Below are positions 1-11,158 of a stretch of DNA of 64,000 nt, one piece after another. The position numbers and the translations under genes are program-made. Source of the DNA: Meconema thalassinum. Lineage: Eukaryota; Arthropoda; Insecta; Orthoptera; Tettigoniidae. The notes beneath the pieces were generated by a model that was not told the origin of the DNA, did no database searches, and saw only the letters and a program-made list of their open reading frames with translations. Numbering within the stretch: position 1 is the first letter of the stretch; each line of letters opens with the position of its first letter. The DNA lies in assembly GCA_946902985.2 (NCBI GenBank), contig OX336389.2:1082505788-1082569787 (forward strand), given 5' to 3'.

Positions 1-2
1 TC

Positions 3-2123
3 CAAGGTATGCAGGAAAAATTAGAAGCTCAGATAAAATATAACAGCGAGATTTGTAAGGCTTCCCGGGAGGAAATAAAACAAAGCGTGAATAAGCTAGG
101 AGATAGATTTGAAGGGGTTGAGGAGAAAGTAGGGACCCTCGAGAACAAAATCGGTGTAGTTCAGACTGAGGTAACTGAGATGAAAAATCAAAATCAAAAG
201 GATGTTCAGGGGATGAAAGATCAGATTGATCATTTTACTAAGCAGGTAGATGATAATTGGAAGACGTACGAAACGAAAATAGATCAAAGATTAGGTGTAT
301 ACGAGGGGCATCTCCAGAGTGAATGAAAACAACGAGAGGGCGAAAATAAGGATAACACCCATAAGATAGATGAAATAGGTCAGGGTATTAGTGAGGTTCA
401 GGAAACCATCGGAACATTAAAGGTCGAAATAGGAAAAACTCATAAGGAAGTAGGCCAGATCCAAAATGACTTGATGATATTGTATAAGAGTCAAGAGAAA
501 ACTGAGGGAAAGCTTGAAGGAATTAAAATAGATATGGTCAAAGGACGAAAAGAAGTGGAGAAGCAAATAAAGGAGATACGAGAGGGCCTGGAGACCATAG
601 GTGACGTTAAGCCAGAAATTATAGACCAACAGGCTAAGATTATTAAGAAAGAGGTAGAAGACCAAATAAATGAATTCAGGGATAGCTTCAGGGATGAGAA
701 ATTCCAACTCAAAAAGGTAGAGGAAGATATTAAAAGGAATCAAGAAAGAATTCAGGATGAATTAAGATCCCGATTGGAGAGGACTGAACATAAGAATAGT
801 CAAATGGAAATCCAACTCATGGCAAATGAAGAAAGTGCCCGAAGAGAAAGGAAGTTAGAATTCGAAAATCAGGAGGAGTTTCCAAAGACAGGATGGGTAG
901 ATTCCCGTGAACAAGGCACAGATACGGAGAGGGACTTAGGAGGGGAGAGCCCTTATAAGAACCCAGGATATCCGATGGCGATGTCAACCCCGTACACGAA
1001 TCAGACAAATGGCCAAATAATAAACATTATTAAATCCAATGAGGATAGACCAGTACAGTTTACGGGTAATAACATGTCTATTACTCCAAAATACTGGCTA
1101 AAAGAAGTGGCAGAGTATCTCAACGAAATGAACGTTCCTCAGGATCGGAGACTGAGAGCTATTGAAAAGCTGTTGGCAGGTGATTGTCTCACCTGGTTCA
1201 GAAGCTTCAGATACACCTTTGATACGGTGGAAGGCTTTAGCGAAGCATTTTTAAAGCGATATTGGGCAGCAGATGTCCAAGAAAATTTAAGGCTAGATCT
1301 GTACTCTAGGAAGTACAGCACCAATGCACCTACTAAATACTCGGAATTTTTCACCGCTCAGCTGTGTAAATTCCGCGAACTGGATATTGCTCCGGCAGAA
1401 AACGACCTGTGTGCTGCCATTGCAAGACAGCTTCCGTATGAGATTCAGAGGCTGCTAATCTCATCCAAAGCCAGAAGTGCTGTGGAAGTGGAAAGTGTAT
1501 TACGTCAGTTAGATATGACGACTTCGCACGTAACTCCTCGGCATCAAAGACAAACGGAGCAAGTACACATGGCCAGCAGTCAGGAAACTGGAGAAAAACC
1601 AGCGACCAGGAATCAGTCCACCAGTACTGATACTCAAGGACTAGGTCAAGAGTATGGGCACCAGGAGCCTAGAAGGATACAGCCATATTACAGGGGAGGA
1701 TATCGAGGAAGAAATCCTAGAACTACGGGTTATAGGCAACAGGAAAGCCGACCCTATAACAATAACCATCAAAGGCAAGAAAACAGAAATAAATGGGAGA
1801 ATTATCCCAGAAGGAATGTCAGGCCAGACGATAGGGATGATGAATATCGGGCCGAAATAGAAGAAAGATATCAGGAAAGTCTTCGTTATATGAACGAAAG
1901 ACCAGATGAACCTGATAGGCAAAAAGTCCGTTGGAGTGAGGCAATCAAGAACCGAAAATCACCCGACCGACTAGACGGAGCTCAAAGCTTGGAACTACAA
2001 GCTCAGCTAAAGAATGAGGGAAAAGGGAGCCCTCAGGATAAAAAAAACTCCAAATTTAAATTGTCAAAAGTGGAAACATACCAGGAGCTGGGAGGAGGTA
2101 GAAATTGTAAATTGGATAGCTAG
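3..2123 (+). CDS. Gag-like protein of element 1, one internal stop, 5' partial
   Basis: Structural protein of the retrotransposon, expected to assemble the particle. The frame is open from the window edge except for one TGA at 324-326; the surrounding sequence continues in the same frame and style, so this is a point nonsense rather than two genes. Roughly the first 300 codons are charged, K/E/Q-rich and heptad-like, a long coiled coil. A capsid-like core follows (~1015-1560), containing the LTWF motif at ~1189-1200 that recurs in the two sister elements. The C-terminal part (~1560-2000) is rich in R, G, N, Q and Y. No CCHC zinc knuckle, the usual nucleic-acid binder of Gag, is present. The last ~25 codons overlap pol in another frame and are probably an out-of-frame extension. 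The true start lies before the window. Confidence 0.8.
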
Positions 2124-5100
2124 ACCAGATGAGCTAATTAACGAGGATGTGGAAGGAATCCCACCTGTTAAAAGAGAACTACCTATAATTATGCTTAGGA
2201 TAGAAGGATTACTGGTCAGAGCATTGATTGATACTGGATCCACAATAAGTCTAATTACACAAACCCTTTTAAATGAATTGGAAACAAGGGGCCGAGTACT
2301 AAAGATTCCCACATCAAGTGTAAAGATTAAGGGAATTATCCCTGAAAAATCTTTGACATGTAAATTTCAGGTATACATTGATCTGATCATGGGTAACGCT
2401 GAAATTTCGCAGTGCTTTTTGCTGGTAAATCAATTACCGTATAATGTCATATTAGGTATTGATTTTATCCGTGAGAACAAGGTCATTATAGACCTAGCGC
2501 AAAACTGCCTTAGAATTCAAAGAGAGGATGTGGATGAGCAAAACATTAACCTACAGGAACAGGATGCGAAAATAGCAGAACAGGTATGGCATATGGAAGA
2601 AGTGATTGAGGAAGACTATAAGGACATAGAAAAGATATTTGAAGTCCTCAACATAGAACTCGAAGATAATGTGGAAAATGAGTTCGAGACCAACCTGTCA
2701 GGAAAAGTGGAGGAAGCTAAAGTCAGCCTCGAAATTAAGGAACAGTTAAAGAAATTATTATTGGATTATAGGGACGTATTTGATTCCAAGCCAGGGAAGA
2801 TTGAAAACTTTAAATACGCGTTCCAAGTCAACGATTGGGCACCGTTCAAACAAAAACCATACCCGGTTGCGGAAAAACATTACCCACAAACCAAGAAAAC
2901 ACTGCAGGAGATGATGAATGCAGGTGTTATAGAAAAGATGGCGACACCATATGTTAGTCCATTAGTGATTGTGAGTAAACCGGATGGCTCAGTAAGGGTG
3001 TGTTTAGATGCCAGAAATTTAAATGCAAAAATCATACCAGAAAATGATTCGGCACCACCCATAAAAGAAATACTGAGGAAGTTTAAAGGCAAGAAGATTT
3101 TTTCGAATATTGACATGACTTCTTCGTATCATCATCTCGAACTGGAAGAGAAAACCAGCTTGTTGACTGGATTTCAGTTCGATCAACAAACATACTGCTT
3201 TAGAAGATGTCCGTTTGGATTGAAGACCGCAGGATCTGCATTAATAAGAGCGCTTGATCGAAACCTGTCAGAGGAAGTGAAAGATTGCACTATCCGATAC
3301 GTGGACGACATCTTGCTTACCTCGGAGAACATTGAGGAACATTTAGAAAATTTGAAGAAATTATTGGAAGACTTAAGAAGGGCAAATTTCAAAATAAATT
3401 TAAAGAAATCGAATTTTTGTCAAAGGCAAGTGACATTTTTAGGGCATGTGATTGACAAGGATGGTGTTAAACCAAATCCATGCAAATTGGAATCGATAAG
3501 GGATTTTCCAAGGCCTTTGAAAGTGAAGAACGTTCGCCAGTTTTTGGGATTGATTGGGTTCTTCTCAGGACATTGTCCATCATACACCAAAACTGTTGCA
3601 CCACTACAGGACCTTCTGAAGAAGGGGGGCAAGTGGAAATGGACGGAGGAAGCAGAAAAAGCATTCGTGGAGGCCAAGGAAATGCTTTTAAATTACGTGA
3701 AGCTAGGATATCCTGATTTTAATCAGAGATTTATCATTCAGACAGACGCATCCCAGATTGGAATAGGGGCAATGCTATATCAGGAGAACCCGGAAAACCC
3801 TGATAAGAAGAACTATCTAGCTTTCACAAGTAGGAGACTGAAACCACACGAGAAAAATTATACGATCAGCGAAATCGAGCTGTTAGCGATATTGCACGCG
3901 TTGCAATATTGGCGGAAGATCGTATATGGGTTTCAGGTCATTCTAAGGACGGATCATAAAGCCTTAACCTTTTTGATGAAGACGGATTTATCCAGTCAAA
4001 GGTTGATGCGTTGGGCTTTATATATTCAACAATTTGATGTCAAGATAGAGTACTGCCCAGGAAAGGAAAACATAGTTCCAGACTACTTAAGTAGACAGCC
4101 AGAGTCCATAGAAGAGGAAGTAATGGCTATAGATTTGGAAGACAGGGATCAGCGTACTCTTAATGAGTTAAGAAGCATTAGTCAAAGACAACGGGAGGAT
4201 CCATGGATGAACATGCTCATATCATTCCTTGAGGGAAGCTTGATAAGAGGAACACCAGCGTATACGGAAGCTGAGAAGATAGCACAAGACTACACGTTTT
4301 ATAATGGATTGTTATATAAGTTTGTGGACTCTGACCATACAAAATTAAGGATTGTTGTACCTGCAATTTTGCAGAGGAAAATAGTATGGTTAGCCCATAG
4401 ATCGTTCGGACATATGGGAGTCGACAAAACAGTCTCGACGCTGAAAGAAGCATTTGTATGGCCGAGACTGAGAGAAACTGTAAGGGACACGCTAAAGACA
4501 TGTGATCTATGTCAAAGGATCAAACCTAATGAATTTCTGATGAGACAGAAGCCTATACCATTGTTGCCCGAAAGGCCCGGCCAAATCATATCTATTGATA
4601 ATTTTGGACCTTTGCCAAAGGCAAGAAGAGGAAATCGACACATAATGGTGGCTATGGATGTCTTCACTAAAATGGTTGTCCTTGCTCCCATACAGAAGAC
4701 TAGTACCAAACAGGTGTTAAAACGACTTAAAGAAAAAGTGATACCGATTCTGGGGAAACCTGAGAATTTGTTGTCGGATCACGGCAGTTGTTTCACCAGT
4801 GTAGAGTTCAGACGAGAATTAGAAAGACTTGGAATACGTCAGATTTTGTCAAGTATTCGACATCCTGAGGCCAATCCTGTAGAAAGAGTTATGAGAGAGA
4901 CGGCCAAATATTGTAGAATATACTGTGCCGAAGAAAATTGGAAGTGGATAGATATCTTGGATATTATCGAATTTTGTATAAATAATACAATCCATGAATC
5001 CACAGGAGAGATACCCATAACGTTACATCGTAATGAGCAACCAGAAAGACCTTGGAGTCTGGTAATTCCTAGGCCAGCGGACGCTCAGCCTGGAAGAGAT

Positions 5101-5649
5101 GTACGAATTAGAAGAGCCTTTGAGCATCTAAAAGCTCAAGCCGACAGGAGGCAGGGAAGAAATAGGCATAAGAGGTATCATCGACCATTATTAGCAGGAG
5201 AAATGGTGTTAGTGAAAAGACCAGCCATTTCGGATCCAGGGAACTGTGTGTACAAGAAGTTCCAGAAAATGTACCACGGACCATATCAAATAATCAGAGA
5301 TTTAAGGAATAACGCATATAGAATTCGGCACTGTGAAACGGATCACGAAGTGACTATGAATTCAGCAAATTTGAAATTATATTACCCTCCTGAAGATTTT
5401 GATGAAGAGAATGAACAAGCCCTGGTTATGGAAACTTGTAGAGATGAATCCGCTTTTGACATAAACAAGAATAAGGAAGAAATAGAAAATAGAGCTCAAG
5501 CATTCGAGTGCGAATGCGAAGTGGAGAAATTGTATTGGGAAATTAAAGAAATAATTGAATTTATTGAAGAAGAAAATTCCAATTTAAGAAAAGAAAATGA
5601 TGAAATAAGGAAACGGGTAGGGATAGACCAAACCCGTAAGGAAGAATGA
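2014..5649 (+). CDS. Pol polyprotein of element 1 (PR-RT-RH-IN)
   Basis: Ty3/gypsy-type polyprotein that matures Gag-Pol, copies the RNA and inserts the cDNA. Counting from the ATG at 2014: protease with DTGS at residues 73-76; reverse transcriptase with YVDD at 429-432; RNase H acidic residues D578, E622 and D647; integrase with an HHCC finger (first His at 795, CxxC at 830-833), catalytic D862, D922 and E957 (D,D35E), then a GPY-type C-terminal module. A charged coiled-coil tail of ~100 residues follows. The ATG is only the first in the open frame; the natural protein is probably a Gag-Pol fusion entered by frameshift near 2040-2048. Pol is +1 relative to gag here. All catalytic residues I looked for are present and the frame is unbroken, so the enzyme part may still be functional. 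Confidence 0.93.
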   Translation: MREKGALRIKKTPNLNCQKWKHTRSWEEVEIVNWIARPDELINEDVEGIPPVKRELPIIMLRIEGLLVRALIDTGSTISLITQTLLNELETRGRVLKIPTSSVKIKGIIPEKSLTCKFQVYIDLIMGNAEISQCFLLVNQLPYNVILGIDFIRENKVIIDLAQNCLRIQREDVDEQNINLQEQDAKIAEQVWHMEEVIEEDYKDIEKIFEVLNIELEDNVENEFETNLSGKVEEAKVSLEIKEQLKKLLLDYRDVFDSKPGKIENFKYAFQVNDWAPFKQKPYPVAEKHYPQTKKTLQEMMNAGVIEKMATPYVSPLVIVSKPDGSVRVCLDARNLNAKIIPENDSAPPIKEILRKFKGKKIFSNIDMTSSYHHLELEEKTSLLTGFQFDQQTYCFRRCPFGLKTAGSALIRALDRNLSEEVKDCTIRYVDDILLTSENIEEHLENLKKLLEDLRRANFKINLKKSNFCQRQVTFLGHVIDKDGVKPNPCKLESIRDFPRPLKVKNVRQFLGLIGFFSGHCPSYTKTVAPLQDLLKKGGKWKWTEEAEKAFVEAKEMLLNYVKLGYPDFNQRFIIQTDASQIGIGAMLYQENPENPDKKNYLAFTSRRLKPHEKNYTISEIELLAILHALQYWRKIVYGFQVILRTDHKALTFLMKTDLSSQRLMRWALYIQQFDVKIEYCPGKENIVPDYLSRQPESIEEEVMAIDLEDRDQRTLNELRSISQRQREDPWMNMLISFLEGSLIRGTPAYTEAEKIAQDYTFYNGLLYKFVDSDHTKLRIVVPAILQRKIVWLAHRSFGHMGVDKTVSTLKEAFVWPRLRETVRDTLKTCDLCQRIKPNEFLMRQKPIPLLPERPGQIISIDNFGPLPKARRGNRHIMVAMDVFTKMVVLAPIQKTSTKQVLKRLKEKVIPILGKPENLLSDHGSCFTSVEFRRELERLGIRQILSSIRHPEANPVERVMRETAKYCRIYCAEENWKWIDILDIIEFCINNTIHESTGEIPITLHRNEQPERPWSLVIPRPADAQPGRDVRIRRAFEHLKAQADRRQGRNRHKRYHRPLLAGEMVLVKRPAISDPGNCVYKKFQKMYHGPYQIIRDLRNNAYRIRHCETDHEVTMNSANLKLYYPPEDFDEENEQALVMETCRDESAFDINKNKEEIENRAQAFECECEVEKLYWEIKEIIEFIEEENSNLRKENDEIRKRVGIDQTRKEE
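2040..2048 (+). other. A8C run at gag-pol overlap of element 1
   Basis: Eight A followed by C, read in gag as AAA AAA AAC. It contains an A AAA AAC heptamer in the gag frame, the classical -1 slippery form. A -1 slip here would stop at a TAA at 2057, because pol lies in the +1 (or -2) register. The position matches the A7 run of element 3, so one base may have been lost or gained in this copy. Confidence 0.5.
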
Positions 5650-5872
5650 GGTTCTGGGGACTTAAAGACCAGACAAATAAAGAAAGAAAGAAAGGGTAGG
5701 GACAGAGCATACCCGACCTACACAATTACCGGATACGACTTTAAAGAAGTAAAAACAACGGAAGGTGCGGAAAACGTTATGATGGATTCGATGAAATAAG
5801 AATACAAAATTAATTGAAATAAATTTCCTCAAAAAAATTTTCGAAAATTTATTTACCTAAGGAGGGGAGAGA
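5650..5872 (+). other. 3' untranslated part and polypurine tract of element 1
   Basis: After the pol stop there is no further reading frame. Immediately before a TG at 5873 lies a purine block (~5859-5872, ggaggggagag core), the expected primer for plus-strand synthesis and marker of the 3' LTR start. The tract is seen; its role is inferred. Confidence 0.5.
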
Positions 5873-8800
5873 TGAACCCATGTGCCATCAGGTCCATGGA
5901 TGGTCGAATCCATGCATTTGAGGAAGAAATCAAAGAAGCGTATAGTTTCTAATGTAACTTTAAGAAAGATCAAGCTAGGAGGCCAGTATAAGGTTGTGCA
6001 ACTAACGAGGACCAGGTGTTCAAGAGGATGATATCACCCCTCTTGACATTCTGAAGGGAGCGAGTCACGAGTATTAATAACCGAGTGGAAATTTCCCAGG
6101 ATTAAACAAGGAAGCCTGACTCGGAAATCAAGCTTACGTTGCTGGAAAATGACAACACCGCTTATGCGCCAGAAGAGGAATAATTAAATTTAACCCGTTT
6201 ACAAGTATAATAATGAGGAAACAAGTACAGTACAGTGAATCATTTTGAATGAGAGATTTTTCAGTAAAGAGAAACCATTTAATAATTGCGCAGAAAAAAA
6301 CTGCTAACGTAAGACGACGTCATTGGGGAAGTACCACGGCCTGTGTGGTGGGGATAGAGCAAAAGAAATGCAACACCCACACAATTGAGGACGAGAAATT
6401 AATTAATATCTCCGAATTGCACGATCGATTCTTAGGTGCAATGAGATTATGTGACATTGAGAAGACGAGCTTTCGGAAGGTATAATTTTTATATTTGTGG
6501 CACCATTATTTTAGAAGTTGACCACAGAAAAGGCTAGAGTCTTATTTTTTTGTAGTAAAATAGTATAAAGCTTCGGGCTTCACCAAGCCAATCATGCAGT
6601 GCAGTCATTCCGACAGTCCGTGAGGGGACGTAACGCTGGATCATCAGCACATCAGTATTCAGACAGCCTTGTAGGGCGTAACTCTGCGTCACATCGAAAA
6701 CAGCTACCAGTACTCCTTGAGGGGAGAAACGCTGTGTTACACCGCAGAAGTAATAACCGATAGCCATAGGCATCGCAGTATTAACGACTTGCTTGCCTCC
6801 ATAAGGAGTGGTCAAGAAGAAATTTAAAGTATCGCCGTATTGAAATATTAGGAACATCCTAATTATAGGATTTAGGCCCGACTGTATACAAGTTATAGTG
6901 AAAGTTCGTAAGATATAGTCAGAGCAGGCTGCGAACGTCGGACTTAAAGGCGATAGGTCGTTAAATATACGAACGAATAGATCATAACGTACGGAAGTAC
7001 CGTACAAGAAAGATAAACTGTTATTTAAATTAAAGAACCCAAAAAGGGAAGAACAGAATAAGGTTCGGAACGTATGTCAGAAAGGTAGGAGTGTTAGAAC
7101 CGTTCAAATAAAGAAGATAGGAGACTATAAACATTATCTCCAGAAAGCAGGCGAACTATTCTAAAAGTACTAGACTCGAGAAGTATTAGCTGCTATAGAC
7201 TAAATCTATAGGTCTTTGAGGAAACCTCGATCCGAATAGACTTTCGTTAGGATCGATAGACAGATCTACAAAGAAGCCGTGCAAGCTAGATAAATAGCCG
7301 GTCATCCAGGATAGGAGTAGCAGAATTTGGACTCCAGGGAACAGTAGATGTTTCGAGACTTTCGCATTCTGCAGGATAGGAAGCCGACATCGAATAAATT
7401 TCACCCTTGGAAACGGGAATTTAAGAAGATCACGTGTGATAGGCTCAGAAATACGGCCTAGTGATCGAGAATTGTGAAGTGTAAAATAATCAAGATTGTG
7501 TGTTAAATTAATATTTTTAGTGTTTATTATGTGTTCAAAAGGGACACATCAGTGTATAAAAATGTCGTCAATGTTAAGTGTTTTAAATATATGTCAAAAA
7601 GTGTTTATACATAAGATGAATTCCTTTAATATGGAGTAAAAAGTTCAAAGTGGGCCCAAAAATGAAGCACCGCACAAGATTAAAGATCATGGGACGATCT
7701 TAAAAAAACATGTGAGTACAAAATTTCATTCTATTTTGGTGTCAGAAATTGGTTGTGTACAAATCCACCGGAGTTTTTGAGTAAAAGGGATGTGTTTTAA
7801 TAAATAAATACTGAATAAGCCAGAACGCGGTCTGAACAATAATAAAAATTTTGAGAAATTATAAATGATTATGTAAAGAATAAATCCCGTAGAGGAAATA
7901 AGTGAATAAAGGGTTAATGTATTTAACAAATGTCATAAGAGCAAGCGAAATATCACTAATTATCATGAAAGATATTCAAATAAAGTAAAGTTGAAATGTG
8001 AAAGAAATAGCTTTTGAGCTTGTGTAAAGAATAAAGATAATAATAATAACTAAGTATGGAAATATTAAAAAAAGATCAAATAATTTGATGTGAACATAAG
8101 AGCGTTAAGCCTTAATGTATGTGTAAGATATGATGTTTAATGAATGTTTTAAAAGGGAGCGATTTATCGGCAATGGAAAGATTAATATGAGAATTAAAAT
8201 AATATGAATTGTTACTAATGAGATTTATCAGTTCTTGGGAAGACAATTTGGCTTAAAATAATGCATAGCGCAAAAAGAGCGCAAATAATATTAAAATGTC
8301 ACGCTAGGAACGCGTAGTGGTTAAAATACTTGGTAAATTACTTATGGAGGGTAGTTGATTGCAGTGAATTGATAATTGTATAAGTCCTCTATTTGTGACA
8401 TAGTATCACGAGGCATTGTGTATGTATAAAAAAGGGAGCTAATATATGGTATTATTGAGCGTATGTCATATGGGCCACGGCCGACTTTAAATCGCATTTT
8501 GTATAAGTCCTCTGTAAGGGAATGGTTCCCGAGGCACGTGAAGAGATTCGAACGCAGAATCGTCTTATGATAAAGCCCCTTAATTCTTCGTCGTCGTATG
8601 TGTATTAATCTTCCCAATCAATGAGGACCCTCTCATAATTAATAAATGCCAAGGTTACGAAAGTGGTCTTTGAACCAAAGAATAGTTGTTTGAATGAATA
8701 CGGTACAGTAAAAGCCCGGTCTCTCCCCAGAACTGAATATAATGTGGAGGTTTGTTTTGAAAGCCTTGGAAATAAGCTACTAACGTGGGTTAGACAGGGA

Positions 8801-9751
8801 GTCGCCGTCACCCCTCGTGTCATAAATTGCGCCCGAGTAGAAGGGTCTAGCTCTCTTAAAGCGAGAGGGACCAGAAACCGTCTCGTAAGATGTTGTAAAG
8901 AGAAATGAATACACCAGGAGTGTTTAAAGTTGTTAACGACCCGGGCGTTGAACCGAGGTCCTTGTAGATTGATATTTTCGTTTGCCTGTTCAGATCGTAG
9001 TTTCTTATATGGTAATGGTCTTATAAGACATAAGAGATAAATAACCATCCCTATGGTAATAATGTATGGACGTAGGATTCCACGAGTTGATTGAAGGCGG
9101 CTAGGTTTCGGGAGTAACTATAGTTTTTTGACTGTGTCAAGTATCTTCACGCTCTGGAGTACACAATGGATTTCCTGATTACCTTAATATATTTGTGAAA
9201 TAAAGAGAGATGATAACAACTGAATGTGTGGACATGCCCAAAATATTGAGTTAGATAATTAACATAGATTTTAAATATAATTATATATTTGTTTTTGAGA
9301 AATAAGAAAATATAAAGGATAGTGTTTGAGGTGTACAAGAATGACACCATTATTATGTAAATGCATGGAGCCATAAGAGCTCGGAGTTATATAAACTTAC
9401 TGTTAATGCTTTATGGAAGTGAGACTAAGTAGGAATTGTTGGGTTTATGTGGAAACCACATGTTTTAAATACAATATTTGTTTTATTATATTTGTGATTC
9501 CTTGTTCATTTGGAACAAGTAGATGATTATGGGTCAGTAATTAAATTGTTAAAGTGTTTGTAGCGCCATTAATTTTATTAATTAAATGTGTTTAAATAGG
9601 AGTTGATTTTGTTGTTATTTTTGCAAGTGTATCCTCTAATTAATCCAAAATATGTGAGTCACAGAGTGGGGGAACTTACCGCTGCCCCGAAATTCCGAAT
9701 TGAGCTACGCTGGCATACTGTGATTGGCATATTTCTTGCTAAAAGGGCACA
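5873..9751 (+). repeat. Candidate 3' LTR of element 1 (unusually long)
   Basis: AT-rich, without a believable reading frame, starting TG after a polypurine tract. It ends near 9749-9751, where a CCCCGAAA block, a CATATTTCTTGC-like block and GGGCACA resemble the 3' ends of the two other LTRs (22900-22933 and 56700-56740). If both ends are right it is ~3.9 kb, nearly twice the ~2.0 kb of its relatives, so it may hold an insertion or the start may be wrong. No second copy is in the window to confirm it. TATA-like boxes occur (e.g. near 7556 and 8420). Confidence 0.4.
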
Positions 9752-10395
9752 GTAAATAATTGGGCAAGGGTGGTGTATCCCCTACGGATACAACAATACA
9801 CACACGCAGACAAAAGTTGATATCATAAGCCTATTTTTTTTCCATAAATGAAAAGGTAAAAAAACACACTCGATCGAGTACACAAGTTTGATGACCACGA
9901 TAGCTGAACCCATAAATGTCACATTTACAACAAAAACAACAAATTCAATTTAAAGTTAAGACATAATGAATAGAATAAGAAGTCATATCACTGGCCTAGT
10001 ACGCCTGGTCCACCGCAGCGCAGCGCTGGCTCCGATCTGTGATGTAAGTTAGCATTGGCGCTTACGAGACTTTTAAAACCTTGCGACCTGTTTTACATGT
10101 TAAAACACCGCAAGATATCCTCATAGGTGCTAATAAGTTCGACATCTCCACTTACTTTACTGTGCCCAATTATAATTTAATAAGTCGTCTACTGTAATAG
10201 TCCAGGTTCGACAATAAGCGAAGACAGAGAGCAAGTTCAAAATGCAATTAGTTTTGCCAGCCATCGGTAAATTTAAAAAAAAAAGAACGGAAAAATTAAC
10301 CTCGCTATCACAAAGGATTTCTTCACATTGTTACACATTTTACATTCCCTTAACAGACTTGCAACACAGCCAAAAAAACGTATGAACGCAACTTT
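9752..10395. other. No gene seen
   Basis: AT-rich sequence following element 1. I see no reading frame, RNA gene or clear repeat apart from a short CA-rich tract near 9790. Confidence 0.6.
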
Positions 10396-10748
10396 CAACT
10401 TTACCGTAGATTACTATAAAATTCAATAATAACCATAAATTTCACTCCACAAACACCAAAATCAGTATACTATCATCATTTCAGAAGAACTTAACATTAA
10501 ACAGACATAGAAGGCATAGTCATGACCCTTTCATAGAGTAGGCTATTGCCTAAACCCGATCACGGCTCCTTCAACTTTACCTTATAATATTACAAAAATC
10601 AATTATACCCATAAATTTCACTCCACAAACACCAAACTCAATAAACTACCATCATTTCAGAAGCACTTAACATTTAACAGACATAGAAGGCACAGTCATG
10701 ACCCCTTCTTAGAGTAGGCTATTGCCTAAAACTGATCACGCCTCCTTC
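10396..10748. repeat. Tandem duplication, 176-bp unit, two copies
   Basis: The unit starting CAACTTTACC at 10396 recurs at 10572, and both copies run in parallel through shared blocks (cactccacaaacacca, cagacatagaaggca, gtaggctattgcctaaa). Divergence is modest with a few small indels. No coding sense. Confidence 0.8.
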
Positions 10749-10847
10749 AGCATTACGGTAGATATATGTTTTTAAACTCATTGTCGTTTCATTCTCATCC
10801 CTTTCTTCACAGAAGTAGTCTTTAATGGCATTAAGAGCATTTTTATT

Positions 10848-11158
10848 TACTGGACAAATAGTGAGGCAAATTAGGAAATATAGTGGAACAGAATAGTCTT
10901 TCAATCGCCAGTTGGTTCTTGGGAGAAGTACTACTTCCTATCACAAATTTGTCAAATTTAACAATTAAATCATCTGAAAGTGAGCATCACAGATGTAGGA
11001 CTTTTTAGTAAGTTCCCTATCCTTCCCTGGTATGGCCCCTTTGCACTTGATAAAACGTTCCTTATCTTTAGGAGGTTTGAAAACCGTCTGACCTCTTTAC
11101 AGTCCCCATAGCCAGATCTGCATCTGCATCCTCGTACAAAACAGCAAGGCATCTTCAC
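10848..11158 (-). pseudogene. THAP zinc-finger domain remnant
   Basis: The minus strand encodes a decayed THAP (C2CH) DNA-binding domain. It begins MPCC at 11152 and shows the CxxxxC pair and an RRF block. After a frame change it continues with a PPKDKERF segment, an AIPGKDRE block and CDAHF (11,000-10,980). A third frame follows, and then the VPTIFPNLP motif that commonly follows THAP domains in transposon-derived proteins (10,890-10,865). At least three frame changes separate these blocks, so it cannot be translated as it stands. It could be a broken exon of a host gene or the N-terminus of a THAP-bearing transposase (P-element or Kolobok type). No DDE part is visible nearby. Motif order is seen; family placement is from known THAP consensus. 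Confidence 0.7.

Larger units (their letters stand above)
1..9751 (+). mobile_element. Ty3/gypsy LTR retrotransposon, element 1 (5' end outside window)
   Basis: The stretch begins inside gag and runs through pol, a purine tract and a candidate 3' LTR. The 5' LTR and gag start lie before the window. Its gag and pol share the domain order and many motifs of the elements at ~20922-37445 and ~54735-64000, so the three are relatives. The pol frame is fully open over 1211 codons, so this copy is young or was recently constrained, although gag has one in-frame stop. The 3' limit is set by a tail resembling the LTR ends of the other two elements and is uncertain. Confidence 0.85.

Noticed and set aside
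6534..7007. 157-codon minus-strand frame
   Set aside because: Lies in the candidate LTR of element 1, with no recognisable motif and no supporting context.
8605..9048. 147-codon minus-strand frame
   Set aside because: Also inside the candidate LTR; no domain and no sister frame in the other elements.
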